Source: Pinus tabuliformis (Eukaryota; Streptophyta; Pinopsida; Pinales; Pinaceae). From it: a stretch of 64,000 bases of DNA. Made by a program: the position numbers and the translations under genes. Of the stretch, positions 35,103 through 46,059 are shown piece by piece. Position 1 is the stretch's first letter; each line of letters starts with the position of its first letter. The notes beneath the pieces were generated by a model, which worked only from the letters and a program-made list of their open reading frames with translations, was not told the origin of the DNA and did not search any database. The stretch covers positions 825,385,003-825,449,002 of the forward strand of contig CM062819.1 of assembly GCA_031772625.1 (NCBI GenBank), in the 5' to 3' direction.

Positions 35103-36459
35103 AGTTTGGTATCAGAGCGGTCTTCACGTGGATGTGAATTGCGAGCATGAACAATGGAACGTGCAACGATGGAGGATGACAAAGCGATGTACGAGGCCAT
35201 GCTCAAAGTACAAGGAAGAGGTACAAGGAAGAAGAAGAACTTGGTGTTAATAGCCAAGGCATAACTCAACCATTGGAGGTTGTGCAAAGACCTCGATTGC
35301 AGGCTTGGGATATGCCGAAGGAGAATGCTTGAAGGTGTCAGATGCTTCCGAGACATCGTTGAAATTGTCGAGGAAAGAGAATGACGGGAACAAATCGCCA
35401 CCATCCCATGGAAGTGTCCATTGTAGGGAAAGAGTTGAGGCAAGCTCTCATCACCATAATGACACCAGAGACAACAAGGAAAGGTACAACCAGTCTCGAT
35501 ATTGGAATGTTAATTTTAATTACAATCATGTTGTTAATGAGGGACATAAATCAAGGCATCGAAAAACATATACCTTTTGTGGTTTACATAACCATATATT
35601 TTCTAAGTGTTGGAAAAGAATAGCAACACAAAAAAGGATGAGGCATGAAAGACCCTCTCAATAGTAAGCAAAGAAGAAGGTAAAGCAGATCTGGAGGAAG
35701 AAGACCTATTGCAGTCATTGCGACAGAGGTGGCCATCAAAGAGCCACATGTTGGAGGATCCATCCATAGCAACGCCTCAAGGACAAAGCATCCGTGCATG
35801 AACCAGGGGAAATAATCATTCGACAAACAAAACCACCACAGGGGGATGACCCATTCACATCGATAAATGAAAAATGATTTCTAGATATGGTAGCTTGTCA
35901 TGGTCATGCTTTTGTAAATCATTTGTTGCATTTTAAACTATAAAAGTGATGATGTGTTTTCCATCACTTGTTGTAGCAACAATGATGTCTAGCCTTATTT
36001 TGTGATGCATTTTTAAATGTGAAAGTGATGTTGTTTCCATCACTTGTTAAAGCAACAATAGTGTTTGGTCTTATTTTTGTAAATCATGTGTGGCAGTGAT
36101 GATGTGTTTTCCATCACTTGTTGACGCAACAATGATATTTTGGCCTTGTTATTGATAGCTAGGGTATTGTTTCCATTTTGATGTAAACTTGACCACCGAG
36201 TATGTGTTATAAACTCATGGAAAGTATGGGATGCTTAAGTCATTAGTTGGTCATGTAAATTAAGCATGTAATTTGCAAAATCGTACTACAGGTTTGCAGA
36301 GGGTGCAAGTGTCAGCTCATCGCTTATGGCTCCGAAGGACAAAGGTGAAGGAGAAGGAAGGGTGACTTATCAAACACTTATAAGTGCAGACAAGGTACAA
36401 AGAAGTTGCAGATTATTTTCATGCTTTTTGAGGACAAAAAGCTCCTCAGTGGGGAGGAT
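35103..36459 (+). mobile_element. Array D internal region 1 (shortened)
   Basis: It begins with the primer site TGGTATCAGAGC at 35107-35118 and ends with the polypurine tract GTGGGGAGGAT before LTR2. At 1.36 kb it is about 640 bases shorter than the other two, because the part encoding the coiled coil and first G-patch is missing between the GTACAAGGAAGA words near 35210-35225. Confidence 0.85.
35154..35870 (+). pseudogene. Array D Gag-like protein, copy 1, internally deleted
   Basis: The start ATGGAACGTGCAACG matches copy 2. After about 20 codons the deletion joins the N-terminus to the second G-patch-like part. A frame at 35305-35661 then covers the serine-rich part and the first knuckle CTFC/YTFC region, with sequence YTFCGLHNHIFSKCWKR in which the first cysteine is now tyrosine. 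A TAG at 35662 precedes the second knuckle region CSHCDRGGHQRATC. Non-functional. Confidence 0.75.
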
Positions 36460-36519
36460 TAATCCAAGTGGCTCCAGACACATGCAGAAGTCCTAGAGGA
36501 CTCAGAAAGGGTCAAAATT
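36460..36519 (+). repeat. Array D LTR2, left fragment
   Basis: It starts TAATCCAAGTGG, a mutated TGATCC, directly after the polypurine tract, and stops at the insertion of element E. The last five bases, AAATT at 36515-36519, are the left target duplication of E. Confidence 0.88.
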
Positions 36520-37944
36520 TGTTAAAATTGGCAACCAGGGCAAAACTTCATGTGGGTCATCTTATTCATGGCTGATAATATTTTTATTAGATTCCTTGCG
36601 TCGAGAGGTGTAGGATTGATATAAATATCATCCAATTCCGATAAGTATTCATGGAGATATGAATTTATTTTGATTATGGAATTATTATCAAGTCGACCTA
36701 CAACTCATGTAGGCTCAGAAGCCCAACAGTCGCATCTATTCACCCACCAACGTTGTGTATAAATATAAGAGGACTTTTCCTTATTTAGACTCACTCATCT
36801 CATCACATCTCTCTCTCTCTACTGCGCAGATATGAGTCTCTTCTCTACTGCGCTAAAATGGGTCTCTCTCTCACACATGTGAAGCCGGAAGCTGTTGAAT
36901 TTGAAGCTGCAACTGCAGAAGTAAAGATTGACTTGCATGGCCTAGAAGATCTCCTGTTTGGAACTGTGCTGTAGGTTCTTCTGAACCTCCTTTGAAAGCC
37001 GCAACTTTTGGTGGTGGAATGAAGTCAATCCGACAAACGGTTTGCAAGATATCGACTGCCCTAGTTTGAAACCGGAAACTGCTGAAACTGAAGCTGCAAC
37101 TGCAGAAGTAAAGATTGATTTGCGTGGCCTAGAATATCTCCTCTTTGGAACTACACTATAGGTTCATCCGAACCTCCTTTGAAAGCCGCAACTTTTGGTG
37201 GTGGAATGAAGTCAATCCGACGAACGGTTTGCAAGATATTGATTGCCCTAGTTTGAAGCCGAAAACTGCTGAAACTGATGCTGCAACTGCAAAAGTAAAG
37301 ATTGACTTGCGTGGCCTTGAAGATCTCCTCTTTGGAACTGCGCTGTAGGTTCATCTGAACCTCCTCTGAAAGCCGCAACTTTTGGTGGTGGAATGAAGTC
37401 AATCTGATGAACGGTTTGCAAGAAATCGACTACCCTAGTTTGAAGCCAGAAACTGCTGAAACTGACGCTGCAACTGCAGAAGTAAAGATTGACTTGCGTG
37501 GCCTAGAAGATCTCCTCATCTGAACTACGCTGTAGGTTCATCTGAACCTTCTTTGGAAGCCGAAACTTTTGGTGGTGGAATGAAGTCAATCCGACGGTCG
37601 GTTTGTGAGATATCGTCTGCCCTAGTTTGATACTGAAGCCGCTAATGCTGATGCTACTGATCTAGGGTTTGCTACTGCTGATATGAATCAGATTTATTGT
37701 ACTATTTCTCTCTGCTGAATTATTGAATATAAAAGAAGATTTGATCAAAGGGTTTCCCCACACATTGTGGGGTTTGTCCCTGGCTAGCCGCCACATCTTG
37801 TGTCTCTTGTCTTGGCTTGTTTTCTGTCGATCGTTTAATGTTCTATCTGCACTTTACTTTATGTACATGTGATTGCTAATCAGTGGAATATAATATAAAA
37901 AAGAAGTAAACTGTTATAAGAATATAACATACCATAACTTAACA
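36520..37944 (+). repeat. Element E 5' LTR (1425 bp)
   Basis: It contains TATAAATA near 36759, followed about 40 bases later by a CT-rich stretch. The 187-bp tandem repeats at about 36880-37640 therefore lie downstream of the likely transcription start. Its sequence is closely matched by the 3' LTR with scattered differences. Confidence 0.93.
36880..37640 (+). repeat. 187-bp tandem repeats in the 5' LTR of element E
   Basis: The word AAGATTG recurs at 36924, 37111, 37298 and 37485, an exact 187-bp period. Four copies differ by a few substitutions. Each unit encodes, in one frame, a peptide like TAEVKIDLRGLEDLLFGTAL followed by a stop. The first copy has an in-frame ATG at 36858. The same array is in the 3' LTR at about 42840-43600. 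Confidence 0.93.
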
Positions 37945-37958
37945 TGGTATCAGAGCTG
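37945..37958 (+). other. Primer-binding site of element E
   Basis: TGGTATCAGAGCTG begins directly after the 5' LTR end and matches the usual plant initiator tRNA-Met site of Copia elements. Confidence 0.9.
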
Positions 37959-38033
37959 AGGTGAAGACAAAGCCCGAGCAAGAGCAAGAGCAATCATTGA
38001 AGAGAAGATTGGCAAGGCTATCCTAAAAGAACT

Positions 38034-38796
38034 ATGGGGTCCTCAACACTCTTTCCTGCTGAAGACAAGCTCCGTGAGAAAGCTGACTATCACGGATGGA
38101 AGATGTCTATCGATCTAACCCTTGAGAATCAAGGAGTGTTGGATCATGTGAGAGGCAATATTGTTGAGCCTCCATCAAATGCATCTGCTGCTGCCTGGAA
38201 CAAATGAAAAAATGGAGAAGTCAAAACAATAGAAGATCATCTGGGACTCTATCGATAAGCACTTGGTGGCCTACATCTCTGAACTGGACACCTCCAAGGA
38301 AATCTACGATAGACTGGTGAGTTTATTTAAAGTTAATGATGCAAATAAAGTTTTGTTTCTTAGAAATAAGCTAAGGGAAATCAAGAAGGGTAAGGATGAA
38401 AGTATGCAAGCATACTTCTTAAGAATCACCGAGATCAAGAACGATCTCCTATCTATTGGGGAAACTATTACTGACAGAGAAATGGCACTCACAACTCTTG
38501 GAGGATTACCATTTGAATGGTATGTGTTCAGGACTACTCTTCTGAACTATAATGTAATTCTTGGTTTCAAGGAATTAATGGCTAGATGCATTCAAGAAGA
38601 AACAAGGAAAGAAGAGCAAGAAATGCCCATGCCTAAATGTCCTCCTGCTGCCTCTTCTTCTCAATCAAAAGGAAAGGCTAGACCTAAGGGTGGAAGAAAA
38701 GGACGATGTTACATCTACGATAAAGCAGGTCACTATGCAAGGGAGTGCCATGATAGAAAGGACTCGCACCATAACAATGATCAAAAATCCCTCTGA
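38034..38796 (+). pseudogene. gag: Element E Copia Gag, frameshifted
   Basis: The start MGSSTLFPAEDKLREKADYHGWKMS is typical of Copia Gag. A stop at about codon 58 and a frame change lead to IIWDSIDKHLVAYISELDTSKEIYDRL. The frame then stays open to 38794 with LGGLPFEWYVFRTTLL and a zinc knuckle reading CYIYDKAGHYARECH. The second zinc cysteine is replaced by tyrosine, which should weaken zinc binding. Confidence 0.85.
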
Positions 38797-38879
38797 TGGC
38801 AAATCAAAGGAATGACAAATTCAACAGCAAAGGTAAGAGGAGAGCTGGGGATCGAGGAAGAGGACAACCATTCAAGAAG

Positions 38880-41407
38880 GCTAGAAAGTCCAAGATGTAT
38901 TAAATGCACCTAACCTCAAAAAGAACCTACTGTCCATCTCGGCAATGCAAGACAAAGGCTACAAGGTAACCTTCAGCAATGGCAAGGTACGTATATGGAA
39001 AAATAATGTTAAAGATGCCTTTACTCTTGGGTTTAGTGTTGATTCATCATATCAGGTCGATGGAAGTCCACTAGGTGTCATGTCTTGTGACACAACTTTT
39101 CAGTCCGAACTTTGGCATCAGAGGTTTGCCCACCTTCATTACAAAGCTCTGCTTGGTGTAAAACAAATGGTGACAGGGATGCCCGAATTCCAAGTAGAGA
39201 AAGAAGGTGTATGTCCGGGATGTGTCGAAGGAAAGCTCAAAAAGGGGACCGTTCCCCTCAAGCCAAAGCAAGACCTCCGATGTATTACAGTTGGTTCACT
39301 CAGGCATATCTAGGGCTGACATTAAGAGGGAGACTACTACACCACATAATCTTGAGCTGAATGGTGTGGCAGGAAGGAAGAACCACACGATGATGGAAGT
39401 TGTCCGGGCCATGCTACATGATCAAAGACTTCCAAAGTTTCTATGGGCTGAAACTACAATCACCGTCGTATATGTACAAAATTGATGCCCTCATCAAGCA
39501 TTGGGTTCCTAGACTCCTGAAGAAAAATTCACCGGTAAGAAACCTGATGTTTCTCATTTTAAATTTTTTTGGAAGCCTTGTATACTTTCATGTGCCGAAA
39601 GAGAAAAGAAATAAATTGGGAGCATCTGGAAAGAAGGGAATTTTCATGGGTTATGGTGAAAATACTAAAGGCTATAGAATTTATGTAGCCGATCAAAGGG
39701 AAGTCATAATTAGTCATGATGTCACCTTTGACAAAGATATGGCTCTCAGCAAGGTGATCAATCTTTCGACTTTGAGGAGCTCTCAAGAAGCCGACACCAG
39801 GGAACCGAAAGAAAAGGATGATGAATCAATGCCTGATGTAGAAGAACCCATGGATCCGATTGATCCTCTTCCATATGAGCCTTCCTCTTCTAGGAAGAGG
39901 CCTTCATGGCTTAAGGGGTTACTTGATGATGCTGAAGGACATGCTGCACCCCGAGGAACCTTTTGTGAAAGTAAGAAACCTAATAGGTATCAAGGATACC
40001 TGACCATCATGAGCACGATCATACAAAATGAGCCTTCTTCATTCTCAGATGCTGTCAAGCATCAAGTATGAAAGGATGCTATGACCGAAGAATATGATTC
40101 TATCATAAAGAATGATGTTTGGGAAGTAGTTCCCAGACCCCTGGACAAGAAAATTGTTACTTCAAAATGGCTTTACAAGATAAAGCATGCAACAAATGGA
40201 AGTATGGAAAAGTATAAGGTTCATTTTGTTGCTCGTGGTTTATCCCAGAAGGGAGGTATAGACTATGATATTTGCACCTGTTGCCAGATATACAACCATC
40301 CGCTTGATCATAGCCCTTGTGGCTTCATAAGGATGGAACCTACAGCAGATGGATGTCAAGACCGCGTTCTTACATGGTTCTATCAAAGAAGAGGTCTATG
40401 TGGAGCAACTTGAAGGATTTGAGATTTATAATTAAAAATCTCATGTATGCAGGTTGAAGAAGGCTCTCTATGGGCTGAAGCAAGCACCCCGAGCATGGTA
40501 TGAGAGGATCGATAGCTACTTGATGAAGCTGAGATTCACTAGGAGTGAAGCTGATCCTAACCTTTACTTTAAGGTTGAAGATGAAAAGCCTCTCATACTG
40601 GTGTTGTATGTGGATGACCTCTTTCTAACAGGTGCAAACCCTCTCATTCACAAATGTAAGAGGGAGATGGCTTCTGAATTTCAAATGAAAGACCTAGGAC
40701 TGATGCACTACTTCCTACGACTTGAAGTATGGCAGAAGCCAAGGGAAATTTTCCTATCTCAAGGGAAATATGTGGTAAAGATATTGGAAAGATTTGGTAT
40801 GATGGACTGCAAGCCTGTGACTACCTCAAGGATCTTAACTTTTAGAAGTTATATGGTAGTGATGTCAGACCAGATTTGGGAAATGCCTCTGAGTTTCATA
40901 AACTCATTCGCATTGATGTTCTTGGTGAACCTCCGTCCGAACATATTTTTTGCAGTTAGCATTGTGAGCTCATATTTGGTTGAGCCTCACTGGATTAATG
41001 CCCAGAATCTTCTGAGATGTCTTCAGGACACAATCTCTCATGGATTAAGATACACTGCCAGAGATGTGAGACTACTTGGATATACTGATGTTGATTGGGC
41101 AGGAAGTGTGGTGGACCGTAAGAGCACTTCTGGGTGCTGTTTCACCTTGGGATCTGCTTCGATATCTTGGATGAGCAGGAAGCAGAAGTCGGTGGCTTTG
41201 AGCACCGCCGAAGCAGGATATATTGTTGCTAGCATAACCTTGTGTGAGGTAGTCTGGTTGCGAAAGCTCTTCAGTGAGCTGTTTGGATTTACATTGGATA
41301 CCACTGTGATTCTCTATAACAACCAGAGGTGGGATTCGATTATTAAGGAATCCCGTATTCGTCGATTGCTCCAGCAGATAGACATCATCTTGGATATGGT
41401 AAGTTGA
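38880..41407 (+). pseudogene. pol: Element E Copia pol remnant (pre-integrase, integrase tail, RT, RNase H)
   Basis: The protease is missing: after the knuckle region the sequence resumes at LNAPNLKKNLLSISAMQ. The pre-integrase zinc region WHQRFAHLHYKAL with CPGC follows. The integrase core is deleted near 39300, and the C-terminal part resumes at LNGVAGRKNHTMMEVVRAML and FFGSLVYFHVPKEKRNKLG. RT begins near 40081 (NDVWEVVPRPLDKKIVTSKW), is frameshifted near 40280-40450, and continues with KKALYGLKQAPRAWYERI and the catalytic YVDD near 40608. RNase H has YTDVDWAGSVVDRKSTSG and ALSTAEAGYI. At least five frame changes make it inactive. Confidence 0.92.
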
Positions 41408-41639
41408 TGAGCAAGGAGGCTCCATCGCATTAAGATGATGTACAGGTTGATACACCTTGTCAAAGCCCCGAGGAAAGATCTAATCTGTGATTTTCCCAAA
41501 CGACTTGGAGTCGGTAAGAAACCCTTGTACAAGGGTCCTGCATGTTGCATACATTGAGCTCTGGGAGCTCTGAGGGCTTGCGGTTATTACTGGAGCAACA
41601 TACGACCACAGGGTGACTCACTCTCCCCTGGTGGTGCAC

Positions 41640-41955
41640 ACTGGAACAAGATGGTTCGCTCTCTTGTGGGACAGGATGATTCGCTCTCTTGTGTAGCAGG
41701 ATGATTAGTTCTCCTGTGAGGCCTGGATTGATGTGTTCTCCATGGCGATTGTAGCAGGATTGATGTGTTCTCCTGTGGGGCCTGGATTGATGTGTTCTCC
41801 ATGGCGGCCTGGATTGATGTGTTCTCCATGGCAATTGTAGCAGGATTGATGTGTTCTCCTGTGAGGCCTGGATTGATGTGTTCTCCATGGAAATTGTAGC
41901 GGGATTGATGTGTTCTCCTGTGAGGACAGGATTGATTAGTTCTCTTGTCGAGGCA
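41640..41955. repeat. Minisatellite in the 3' untranslated part of element E
   Basis: Seven copies of GGATTGATGTGTTCTCC start near 41724, 41757, 41783, 41810, 41841, 41868 and 41901. They are followed alternately by TGTGAGGCCT and ATGGCGATTGTAGCA-like spacers. Shorter related GATGATTCGCTCTCTTG-type units precede them from 41650. Open frames on the - strand here are by-products of the repeat. Confidence 0.9.
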
Positions 41956-42104
41956 TCCTACCCATGCAGTCTGGGACTCATGGGAAGTACCTCTCATCTG
42001 ATCAATGAGCAGGGAAATGAAGTTAGGGACCATAGTAGTACCGATGGACACATCGTTGTAACTACTGTACTCCCTACGCTAGGATGACCTCCATATATCT
42101 GGGA

Positions 42105-42420
42105 TCAATGATACTGGTCTGGGACCAGTGGTAGGAGTTGTACCATACTATGACGCTGACTTCGGGTCGGTTGAGACTGGTCTGGGATCAGTGGTACATA
42201 CTCTGAGACTGACTTTGAGTCAGTATGATACATCCTCGATCATTTCTTCTTCTTCATAATTCGGACAAAAGCAGAGCAGAACAGAACAATGCAAGAGCAG
42301 AGCAGAACAGAGCAAAACATTACAGATCAGTGCAGGCAGAACAAGACAAAGCAGAACAAGCAGAATAGAGCAGAGCATGGCAAGGGTCAGGCTGAACAGG
42401 GCAGTGCATTTGATGGATGA
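42105..42420. repeat. Two further simple repeat tracts in element E
   Basis: At 42105-42235, units containing ACTGGTCTGGGACCAGT, itself a small hairpin, and GACTGACTTTGAGTCAGT recur. At 42268-42400 there is a degenerate CAGAGCAGAACA repeat. No gene is present between the end of RNase H (41407) and the 3' LTR. Confidence 0.8.
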
Positions 42421-42462
42421 ATAGTAACGACCGATAGACAGATTATAGATGAAGTTCTCCAT

Positions 42463-42475
42463 GGTTGAGAGGGAG
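42463..42475 (+). other. Polypurine tract of element E
   Basis: GGTTGAGAGGGAG lies directly before the TGTTAAAATTGG start of the 3' LTR, where the plus-strand primer is expected. Confidence 0.85.
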
Positions 42476-43902
42476 TGTTAAAATTGGAAACCAGGGCAAA
42501 ACTTCACGTGGGTCATCTTATTCATGGCTGATAATATTTTTATTAGATTCCTCTCATCGAGAGGTGTAGGATTGATATAAAGATCATCCAATTCCGATAA
42601 GTATTCATGGAGATATGAATTTATTTTGATTATGGAATTATTATCAAGCCGACCTACAACTCATGTAGGCTCAGAAGCCCAACAGTCGCATCTATTCACC
42701 CACCAACGTTGTGTATAAATATAAGAGGAATTTTCCTCATTTAGACTCACTCATCTCATCACATCTCTCTCTCTCTACTGCGCAGATATGAGTCTCTTCT
42801 CTACTGCGCTGAAATGGGTCTCTCTCTCTCACACATGTGAAGCCGGAAGCTGTTGAATTTGAAGCTGCAACTGCAGAAGTAAAGATTGACTTGCATGGCC
42901 TAGAAGATATCCTCTTTGGAACTGTGCTGTAGTTTCTTCTGAACCTCCTTTGAAAGCCGCAACTTTTTGTGGTGGAATGAAGTCAATCTGACGAACGGTT
43001 TGCAAGATATCGACTGCCCTAGTTTGAAGCCTGAAACTGCTGAAACTGAAGCTGCAACTGTAGAAGTAAAGATTGACTTGCGTGGCCTAGAAGATCTCCT
43101 CTTTGGAACTGCACTGTAGGTTCATCTGAACCTCCTTTGAAAGCCGCAACTTTTGGTGCTGGAATGAAGTCAATCCGACGAACGGTTTGCAAGATATCGA
43201 CTGCCCTAGTTTGAAGCCGGAAACTGCTGAAACTGACGTTGCAACTGTAGAAGTAAATATTGACTTGCGTGGCCTTGAATATATCCTCTTTGGAACTGCA
43301 CTATAGGTTCATATGAACCTCCTCTGAAAGCCACAACTTTTGGTGGTGGAATGAAGTCAATCCGATGAACGGTTTGCAAGATATCGACTGCCCTAGTTTG
43401 AAGCCAGAAACTGCTGAAACTGACGCTGCAACTGCAGAAGTAAATATTGACTTGTGTGGCCTAGAAGATCTCCTCATCTGAACTACGCTGTAGGTTCATC
43501 TGAACCTCCTCTGGAAGTTGAAACTTTTGGTGGTGGAATGAAGTCAATCCAACAGTCGGTTTGTGAGATATCGTCTGCCCTAGTTTGATACTGAAGCCGC
43601 TAATGCTGATGCTACTGATCTAGGGTTTGCTATTGCTGATATGAATCATATTTATTGTACTATTTCTCTCTGCTGAATTATTGAAGATAAAAGAAGATTT
43701 GATCAAAGGGTTTCCCCACACATTGTGGGCTTTGTCCCTGGCTAGCCGCCACATCTTGTGTCTCTTGTCTTGGCTTGTTTTCTGTCGATCGTTTAATGTT
43801 CTATCTGCACTTTACTTTATGTACATGTGATTGCTAATCGGTGGAATATAATAAGAAAAAGAAGTAAACTGTTATAAGCATAGAACATACCATAACTTAA
43901 CA
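42476..43902 (+). repeat. Element E 3' LTR (1427 bp)
   Basis: It matches 36520-37944 along its length, includes the four 187-bp repeats, and ends AACTTAACA before the right AAATT duplication. Scattered differences from the 5' LTR suggest a moderately old insertion. Confidence 0.94.
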
Positions 43903-43907
43903 AAATT

Positions 43908-46059
43908 CAAAGTGGTCAGAATGCTCCTAAACTAGCACCAGACCGAAGTGCTCCTCGCCTTGATTCCAATGGTGCGAATGACACTCAAATCTGAGCTCGT
44001 ATGAGGGAGAAAGATCCACTCAAAGTTGCAGTGAAAGTTGGGCTGTGGGCTAGGTTTAAATGTCCTACAAATTGACTGAGTCCCGAACATGGAATCTAGC
44101 TCTCGAGAGCGGGCGAAATTGTTGCTATTTAAGTTGTCTAATATCCCTTATATTAGACAAAATAAAAAAAATATATTTATTATTATAAAAATAAAAAAAT
44201 ATTAAATTAGGTGGCGGGCCATGACCCCCGCCACCTCCATCGGACCATATGAAAAAATGTATATTAAAAAAAAAAGCAAATTTTAATTAAAAAAAGAGCC
44301 AACAGGCCATGACCCCTGTCGACCCGAACCCGCATAGCGTTAACACATATATTTTAATGGGCGGTGGGCGGGCCACCTCTGGTGGACCCAACCCATGCCC
44401 CACCATACCACTTCTAATATATATACGGAGGTCGGTGTGTATTGAACCCGCGCCGGCCACATGGGCCAGCCCACCACCATGCGACGGCCTTATTTAACAA
44501 CAATGCTCAAAACAAAACAACAAACAAAACTCCGCCATATTTAAATGATTCCATTTTTAAATAACAACGATTACAATGTAACCATGCCATCTCAGAACAA
44601 AGTCTTCAACGTTCTATGTATTAAAATGGGAGGGGTGGATTTGATCCCCTGACCCCTCCTCAACCACTGTTTATTTTAAACCAGCGCGCCAACGACCATT
44701 TCATGAATACCTCTGCCCAAAAAAACATTTAAAAAGACCTTACTTTCATTTGCATGGGGAGAACAAAGAATGAATGGAGAACCGACAGAATGTGGAGCAC
44801 CGCACAGTAGCCCAAGGTGGAACTAGGAGCCGAAACCATGTGGCACGGATTTCGAGACAAGAATATTTTGATGCTGTGAGGAATCCTTGAGATTCCATGG
44901 GGAGGTAAAAATTCATTTTATCAGAATGTAATCAAGTTTACAGTCAATTTTCTCAAATCTTCGGAGGGAACGCAATGATGAGGTTGGATTCGCCTTTTGA
45001 GCAGCGAATTTGTAGATTCCCAGTGGAGGAGAATTTTCGAGAATATTGAAGGAATCTTCTAGATTCCTTGGAGGCCAATGACGAGATCAGTTTCTGATTT
45101 GAGTTGCAAATCTCCAGTCAACCCAGAGGAGGGAATCTTTGGAGAATCGCGAGGGAATCTAAAAGATTCCTATAGGGCCAGATTTTGCCGGTGACAGAAT
45201 TCAACGAATGGATAGTCAATTTTACACCCCTCGACGACACACATTCAGTGGTGCAATCAGTTTTTGTAGCTGAGCCTTCTATTTTTTTGCCATTTTCCAG
45301 ATTGGAGTGACTGTGTCAGATTTTAGAGTGTGGACAGTCGATTCTATGCCATTCGACTCCACGATTTTGATGGTGCATTCAGATCCAGCAGCTGAGCATT
45401 CTATTAATAAACTAGCATTAGAGTTGAGGTATATCGAGTGTTGTTGTCATGTACTTCTTTGATCATTTGCTGTGAGATGTACGATGTTGTTTCGATTCCT
45501 TCTTGATGTATGATGCGAAATCTTTGTATCTATTTCATGTGAGATGTATTCATCATTGATTGTATGTATGTTTTGATTGAGATCCCTTTGTTGCCATGAT
45601 GCCGGGACACTCATTGTCAATATGGATGTTTTGGTTGAGATCCCTTTGATGCCATGATGGCGGGATACTCATTGTCACCATGTGTCAGATTATGTCATGC
45701 TGATAGGAGGTCTGTTGTGAGTGATAGTTCCTGTAGCGGAATGTCTCATGGAGATACTTTGCCACTCATGTAGAGGGAAAATATCCTTGTATGACAGAAA
45801 ATAGAGTCCATGTACATCTTCACCATTTCCAGCACTGAATGAAGTGGCCAACACCATCTTCACACCGGGCTCGGAGACATAGTCCACATTGTATGAACTT
45901 TGTTATCAAAATCTTGTGTTTTATGTTGCGAATTCTTGTCATGTTCCCTCTTCTTTACAACGTGCATATATGTTCCTTTATGCTCTTTTAATGCAATTCT
46001 AACTACATCACGGAAGCAAAAGATATTGGTTAAATCGGAAGTTGAGTCAAATCAGATCA
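43908..46059 (+). repeat. Array D LTR2, right fragment
   Basis: It resumes the LTR exactly where element E interrupted it and ends AATCAGATCA at 46059. It carries the 27-base hairpin at 44134-44160 and the GC-rich inverted repeats near 44210-44400. No gene is seen. Confidence 0.92.

Larger units (their letters stand above)
36520..43902 (+). mobile_element. Element E: decayed Copia retrotransposon inserted in LTR2 of array D
   Basis: LTRs are at 36520-37944 and 42476-43902, each with TGTTAAAATTGG and AACTTAACA ends. The element is flanked by AAATT at 36515-36519 and 43903-43907. The internal region has a primer site, a gag remnant, a pol remnant lacking protease and most of the integrase core, several minisatellites and a polypurine tract. 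The domain order integrase then RT then RNase H marks it as Copia-type. Confidence 0.95.

Noticed and set aside
34732-35443. - strand frames near the ends of the array LTRs, recurring at 45690, 49654 and 53924
   Set aside because: They recur because the LTR recurs; they run across the LTR end and primer site and have no recognisable domain.
41460-42051. Two - strand frames with repeated ENTSIQ and RTHQS peptides
   Set aside because: They arise from the minisatellite at 41640-41955, are in two overlapping frames, and have no start context or relatives.
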